Shown piece after piece: positions 20,575-23,639 of a stretch of 23,639 nt of DNA; the first letter of the stretch is position 1, and each line of letters starts with the position of its first letter. Both the position numbers and the translations under genes were made by a program. The notes below the pieces were generated by a model. That model ran no database searches and was not told the origin of the DNA. It was given only the letters and a program-made list of their open reading frames with translations. This stretch comes from Ruminococcus difficilis (lineage in GTDB: Bacteria; Bacillota_A; Clostridia; Oscillospirales; Acutalibacteraceae). The stretch is from assembly GCF_016680995.1 (NCBI RefSeq), contig NZ_JAEQMG010000171.1, forward strand, positions 1 to 23,639, given 5' to 3'.

Positions 20575-22128
20575 TCAGTGATAGACCATGATGGTCTTTT
20601 GTTCACCGATCGGGTAGGGCGTGCTGATCTGCGCGAGATATCGCTGGATCATGGTTGCGTCGATGACGTCGAGTTCCTCTCCCGTTACCGAGGCGCGGGT
20701 GATCGCGCGGTCATCGAGCGAGGGCAGGATGTTCGAGAGACATCGCTGGATCAGCGTGACGTCTACTGCCTCCACTTCACCGTTTCCGTCGGTATCGCCG
20801 ACGATGTAGGTGTAGGGAGTCAGACCGTAGTAGGTTCTCAGCCATTCGTTGCGATCGCCGCACCAGTTCTTGAGGAAGTTATAGTTTTCCTCGTAGGTCG
20901 CGAGCGGCACCTTCTGGTAATTCAGCCACCAGCGGCTGACCTTCCAGATGCCGAAGTTACGGTTGAATAACGCCTGATATTCATTCCTCAGCGTATCAAG
21001 CGTACCGCCGTCGGCGGAGATCGCCGCGATCTCATCGTAGTGCGCGGCATAGACGCGCTTGACCTCGTCGATGAACCAGTCCTTATCACAGAGCCAGCGG
21101 TAGAGGTTCTTTGTCGTCTGCATGATGCCGTCCGAGCGTGCGCCTTCCTTTGCGGCGGCGGATTGGATATCCGCGTTGGCGTTGCCTAAGGCGAGGTCAT
21201 AGTCCCACGGAGGCCCCGCGTAGAGCTTGCCGTCCTTGTAGAAGAAGAATACCGACGACATACCGAAGTCGAGGGTCTTGGCGTACTCATTGAGCAGATA
21301 GTATTTCGCGAAGGAGTCGATATCGAGCCTCTCGCGGATCTGTTCCTGTGTACCGTAGCGCAGGGTCGTAACGATATCCGTTATCACGCCGGTGATGTAG
21401 GCGGTCTGGTCGCTGTCGGGCGGGTCGGGCTCGCTGACCGCGAACCGTACGCCGCTGATGTTGATGTAGACGATGTCTGCTTCACTTCGGGTCGCCTCGT
21501 ATTCGAGCAAAAAGTCCTTGTTGCCGTCCGTGTCAATATCCACCCTGTCACCGCCCGCCTGAACAGGCTCGTAGACGGTGTAGCAGCCGCGGTAGGAGCC
21601 GTCGAGCCACAGCTCAACGAATTTTTGACGGGATACATAAGGCAGACCAAGCTTGTCGGCAAGGTCAAACATGAGATAGTTGCGCAGGAGGGTGGGGTCG
21701 AAGCAGTTTGCGAGCAGCGCCCATTTCTTTCCCTTTCCCATGCCGAGAACGTCGGTCTTTTTGTCAAATTTGAAGGTGAAGCCCTTCTTCGGGATGGAAG
21801 CGATGGCGGTGCTGTTGCCGCGTACCTTGAATTGTACCGCGCCGCTGAGTGCGCTGCCGTCGGTGTCGGTGATGCTGATCTGCGCGTTGACGTAGCCGTC
21901 CTCCTTCTGCAGGGTCGCGCCGTTGCCGTCGACGGTGTCGATCTCGATCTTCGGTACTCCGATCGCGCCTTCGTCGGATAGGTCGGGCACGGCGCCTGTT
22001 ACGGCAAGGTCAGGATCATCGTTACAGATGACCGCCTCATACGGCGGCTCGGTTTCCGCCGCATGAGCCGTTACGCAAGCGGAAAACAGGAGCAGTCCGC
22101 AGAACAGGAGAGAAAGGATTCTTTTCAT
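20575..22128 (-). CDS. Second secreted CotH kinase-family protein with dockerin
   Basis: A 517-residue protein: signal peptide (MKRILSLLFCGLLLFSACVTAHA; cleavage at AHA-AE is likely, though FSAC could act as a poor lipobox), a CotH region (about 55-435) and a C-terminal dockerin (about 443-503). CotH marks: VRGNST (102-107), KKGFTFKF, WALLANCFDPTLLRN, and PPWDYDLALGN with the DYD metal motif at 309-311. The first dockerin repeat is complete (GDTDGNGEVEAVD); the second (ASVTGEELDVID) has lost three of its Ca ligands. It lacks the N-terminal extension of the homologue at 962-2956 and is only distantly similar, so they are old paralogues. Its likely place is a cohesin scaffold outside the cell; substrate unknown. 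AAAGAGGTG lies about 9 bases before the ATG. Confidence 0.9.
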   Translation of the reverse strand: MKRILSLLFCGLLLFSACVTAHAAETEPPYEAVICNDDPDLAVTGAVPDLSDEGAIGVPKIEIDTVDGNGATLQKEDGYVNAQISITDTDGSALSGAVQFKVRGNSTAIASIPKKGFTFKFDKKTDVLGMGKGKKWALLANCFDPTLLRNYLMFDLADKLGLPYVSRQKFVELWLDGSYRGCYTVYEPVQAGGDRVDIDTDGNKDFLLEYEATRSEADIVYINISGVRFAVSEPDPPDSDQTAYITGVITDIVTTLRYGTQEQIRERLDIDSFAKYYLLNEYAKTLDFGMSSVFFFYKDGKLYAGPPWDYDLALGNANADIQSAAAKEGARSDGIMQTTKNLYRWLCDKDWFIDEVKRVYAAHYDEIAAISADGGTLDTLRNEYQALFNRNFGIWKVSRWWLNYQKVPLATYEENYNFLKNWCGDRNEWLRTYYGLTPYTYIVGDTDGNGEVEAVDVTLIQRCLSNILPSLDDRAITRASVTGEELDVIDATMIQRYLAQISTPYPIGEQKTIMVYH

Positions 22129-22154
22129 AGGTATATCACCTCTTTATTGCAGTC

Positions 22155-22183
22155 ATTATAGCATGAAAGTTGATAAAACACAA
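22155..22183 (-). promoter_or_regulatory. Promoter of the second CotH-dockerin gene
   Basis: On the - strand an extended -10, TGC-TATAAT (TATAAT complement of 22155-22160), with a weak -35 TTGTGT (complement of 22178-22183) at 17-bp spacing. Divergent from the XRE operon promoter. Confidence 0.55.
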
Positions 22184-22215
22184 GAAAGGCATGAAAACAG
22201 GAATAAACTTGATAA

Positions 22216-22302
22216 TTGACAAGAAAACTTTGCAAAAAGTATTGACAAGTAAACTTGGCAGTGCTATAATGACAACATCAGAAATGACAAGTAAACTTGT
22301 CA
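22216..22302. promoter_or_regulatory. Three operator-like palindromes in the divergent region
   Basis: A perfect palindrome TGACAAGTAAACTTGTCA (22285-22302, 8-bp arms, AA centre), a copy with one mismatch (22243-22260) lying over the -35 and spacer of the + promoter, and a weaker copy (22216-22233). They are probably bound by the XRE-type regulator encoded at 22694, giving autoregulation. Confidence 0.72.
22242..22270 (+). promoter_or_regulatory. Consensus promoter of the membrane protein-XRE-flavodoxin operon
   Basis: TTGACA (22242-22247), exactly 17 bp, TATAAT (22265-22270): a perfect sigma-A promoter, overlapped by an operator-like palindrome. It needs no activator, so repression is the likely control. 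Confidence 0.82.
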
Positions 22303-22364
22303 AGAATTGATTCATTCGGCTGAGATTATCATGGTTGAATGACAATGAAAAAGGAGATGTTGTC

Positions 22365-22694
22365 ATGAACAGAGAAGATATTTTGAAAAAAGCGCAAACG
22401 GAGAACAAAGGCAAGGATTATGCCGATATCGAAGCGCAAAAGAGCGGAACCCGCACTGCTTATTTTGTCGCAGTGTTACTGGTTATTTTCGTTGATACGG
22501 TTAACGGTTTTGTTCTTGGATATGTCAATCGCGGTATGGACTTTGTTCTTTTTACGATGGCATTTGTCGCTTTTCTGACCAAGTATATTATACTTCGCAA
22601 GCGGCACGAGCTGTTCGTCACCATTATGTGGGGCTTACTGGCGCTGATGATGTTGGTAATTTGGATTCTGCAGCTCTGTGGGGTGATGGCGTAA
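22365..22694 (+). CDS. Small membrane protein paired with XRE regulator (DUF6442-like)
   Basis: A 109-residue protein: a polar N-terminus (MNREDILKKAQTENKGKDYAD), then three or four hydrophobic helices (about 34-51, 57-75, 86-108). The N-terminal pattern E-N-KGKDY-DIEAQKSG matches my memory of small Firmicute membrane proteins (DUF6442) that sit beside short XRE regulators; function unknown. Start at 22365 is preferred over an upstream ATG at 22335 because AAGGAG (22351-22356) precedes it by 8 bases. Its stop TAA overlaps the ATG of the regulator (TAATG), indicating coupling, so the membrane protein may modulate the regulator, as in other membrane-protein/HTH pairs (inference). Confidence 0.78.
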   Translation: MNREDILKKAQTENKGKDYADIEAQKSGTRTAYFVAVLLVIFVDTVNGFVLGYVNRGMDFVLFTMAFVAFLTKYIILRKRHELFVTIMWGLLALMMLVIWILQLCGVMA

Positions 22695-22900
22695 TGGATA
22701 ATGAATTGATTCTGAAAAATAACCTTGCCGCCGTTCGCAAGGAGCAGAAGCTCTCGCAGTCGGAGTTGGCGCAGATGGTCGGCGTATCTCGCAACACGAT
22801 CAGCTCTATTGAGACGGGGCAGTTCAACCCGACCGCCAAGCTGGCTCTGATTCTCTGTATCGCACTGGATAAAAAGTTTGAAGAATTATTTTATTTCTGA
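22694..22900 (+). CDS. Short XRE/Cro-type helix-turn-helix regulator
   Basis: A 68-residue single-domain DNA-binding protein of the Xre/Cro family: LAAVRKEQKLSQSELAQMVGVSRNTISSIETGQFNPTAKLALILCIALDKKFEELFYF. The recognition helix is the VSRNTISSIETG segment (about 32-43); the family's usual length for this YozG-like group is about 65-70. It should bind as a dimer to the palindromes at 22216-22302. It overlaps the upstream membrane-protein gene by one base and is followed 22 bases later by the flavodoxin gene. Confidence 0.9.
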   Translation: MDNELILKNNLAAVRKEQKLSQSELAQMVGVSRNTISSIETGQFNPTAKLALILCIALDKKFEELFYF

Positions 22901-22922
22901 GTAATACTGAGGAGGATTCGTT

Positions 22923-23408
22923 ATGAAAACAGCAGTTGTTTACTATTCTATGAGTGGCAATACACAGTTGACCGCCGAAAAAATCGCTGCTCAAACTAGT
23001 GCCGAGCTGATTCGTATCGAGCCGAAAAAGGCGTATCCGACTGCCGGTTTCCGCAAGTTTTTATGGGGCGGCAAAAGCGCCGTGATGGGCGACAAGCCCG
23101 CGCTGACGCCTTATCGCTTTGACGGTGAGTTCGACAGGATCATATTCGGAACGCCTGTCTGGGCAAGCAGCTTTACGCCGCCGCTGAGAACCTTTATCGA
23201 AGAGAATCGTGAAGCGCTCAAAGGGAAGACCGTAGCTGCGTTCCTTTGTTGTTCCGGCGGCGGAGCGAACAAGGCGATCGAAAAGCTTAAACAGTTTTTG
23301 GATATTAAAGACTTTGACGCTCAGCTTGTACTGATCGATCCCAAGGATAAGCCTTCCGGTGATAATGAAAAGAAGATACAGGCGTTTTGCCTGAGTCTGA
23401 ATAGTTAA
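22923..23408 (+). CDS. Flavodoxin-family protein
   Basis: A 161-residue flavodoxin-like protein. VVYYSMSGNTQLTAE at the N-terminus (residues 5-19) is the FMN phosphate-binding loop (SxSGNT); IIFGTPVWASSFTPPLRTFI (about 74-93) is the second FMN-contact region and FLCCSGGGANKAIEK (about 107-121) the third. It probably is a cytosolic electron carrier or NADPH/quinone reductase-like flavoprotein; partner unknown. GAGGAGG lies about 7 bases before the ATG. As third gene of the XRE operon it may be induced with it. The strong terminator follows 60 bases later. Confidence 0.85.
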   Translation: MKTAVVYYSMSGNTQLTAEKIAAQTSAELIRIEPKKAYPTAGFRKFLWGGKSAVMGDKPALTPYRFDGEFDRIIFGTPVWASSFTPPLRTFIEENREALKGKTVAAFLCCSGGGANKAIEKLKQFLDIKDFDAQLVLIDPKDKPSGDNEKKIQAFCLSLNS

Positions 23409-23469
23409 AACGGTGAAAGAAAGCTCCCGATCGCTCGGGCAATATCATTAAGATAAGGCAACAATAAGT

Positions 23470-23507
23470 AATACCTCGTACTCAAATAAGGGTACGGGGT
23501 ATTTTTT
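23470..23507 (+). terminator. Rho-independent terminator of the XRE-flavodoxin operon
   Basis: AATACCTCGTAC (23470-23481) pairs with GTACGGGGTATT (23492-23503) with one T-G pair, followed by a T run to 23507. Confidence 0.88.
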
Positions 23508-23539
23508 TGAAGATTATTTGAAATTTTTAGTAAAAAGAC

Positions 23540-23639
23540 TTGACAAATCAAAAGAAATGTGCGGCTGAATCTGTTCGTTGCACGAACAGGTTCAGCCCTT
23601 GTAATTAGGAGTAAAATCCAATCTTAATTACAAGGAGCA
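23540..23639 (+). promoter_or_regulatory. Structured leader of a gene beyond the window edge
   Basis: TTGACA (23540-23545, no good -10 seen), a 16-bp hairpin GGCTGAAT-CTGTTCGT / ACGAACAG-GTTCAGCC (23563-23597, loop TGC, one T-G pair), then an 11-bp inverted repeat CCTTGTAATTA (23597-23607) and TAATTACAAGG (23625-23635). The right arm overlaps an RBS AAGGAG (23632-23637), so folding would hide it. The gene served begins after the window. Confidence 0.5.

Overview
The window looks like the chromosome of an anaerobic, moderately G+C-rich Clostridia member, probably Oscillospiraceae/Ruminococcus-like. The reasons are two secreted CotH-type proteins that end in type I dockerins (cellulosome-type assembly), a large secreted beta-helix/fibronectin-like protein, a feoA-feoA-feoB-Cys-rich ferrous iron operon, a Clostridia-style second EF-G, strong AGGAGG ribosome binding sites and sigma-A promoters. 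No rRNA, tRNA, CRISPR array, phage or transposase gene was recognised.

Left part (1-5100, all + strand): the end of a MITE-like element abuts tspO; a 343-bp gap with a degenerate repeat leads to a strong promoter and a CotH-dockerin gene; then a QueT-type ECF substrate component, a complete 345-bp MITE-like element, and a YoaK/DUF1275 membrane protein.

Middle + strand block (5070-9450): an almost perfect about 72-90 bp direct repeat carrying a terminator and a promoter stands on both sides of a small unknown gene. The second copy supplies the promoter for a tight six-gene run: acyltransferase-3 membrane protein, polytopic membrane protein, lipoprotein, zinc-ribbon protein, Nudix hydrolase, YccF. 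A bidirectional terminator separates this from the convergent 1128-residue beta-helix protein on the - strand.

Iron block (- strand, 13015-16440): two small FeoA proteins, a FeoB with an unusually long acidic insert, and a 59-residue Cys-rich FeoB-associated membrane protein. Two sites sharing GGTTA-N4-AAGCTAA lie at the two promoter regions and probably bind a metal-responsive repressor. Divergently transcribed is a Ser/Thr kinase whose extracytoplasmic half is a TPM-like domain instead of the usual PASTA repeats.

Right part: an EF-G paralogue (TTG start) with a degenerate guanine-specificity motif, a small frame-broken membrane gene, a second CotH-dockerin gene (- strand), and divergently from it a small-membrane-protein / XRE regulator / flavodoxin operon whose promoter is covered by repeated palindromic operators. 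The last 80 bases hold two strong RNA-hairpin signals leading into a ribosome binding site for a gene beyond the edge. Promoter and operator calls are by eye from consensus matching; family names come from recognised motifs, not database searches.
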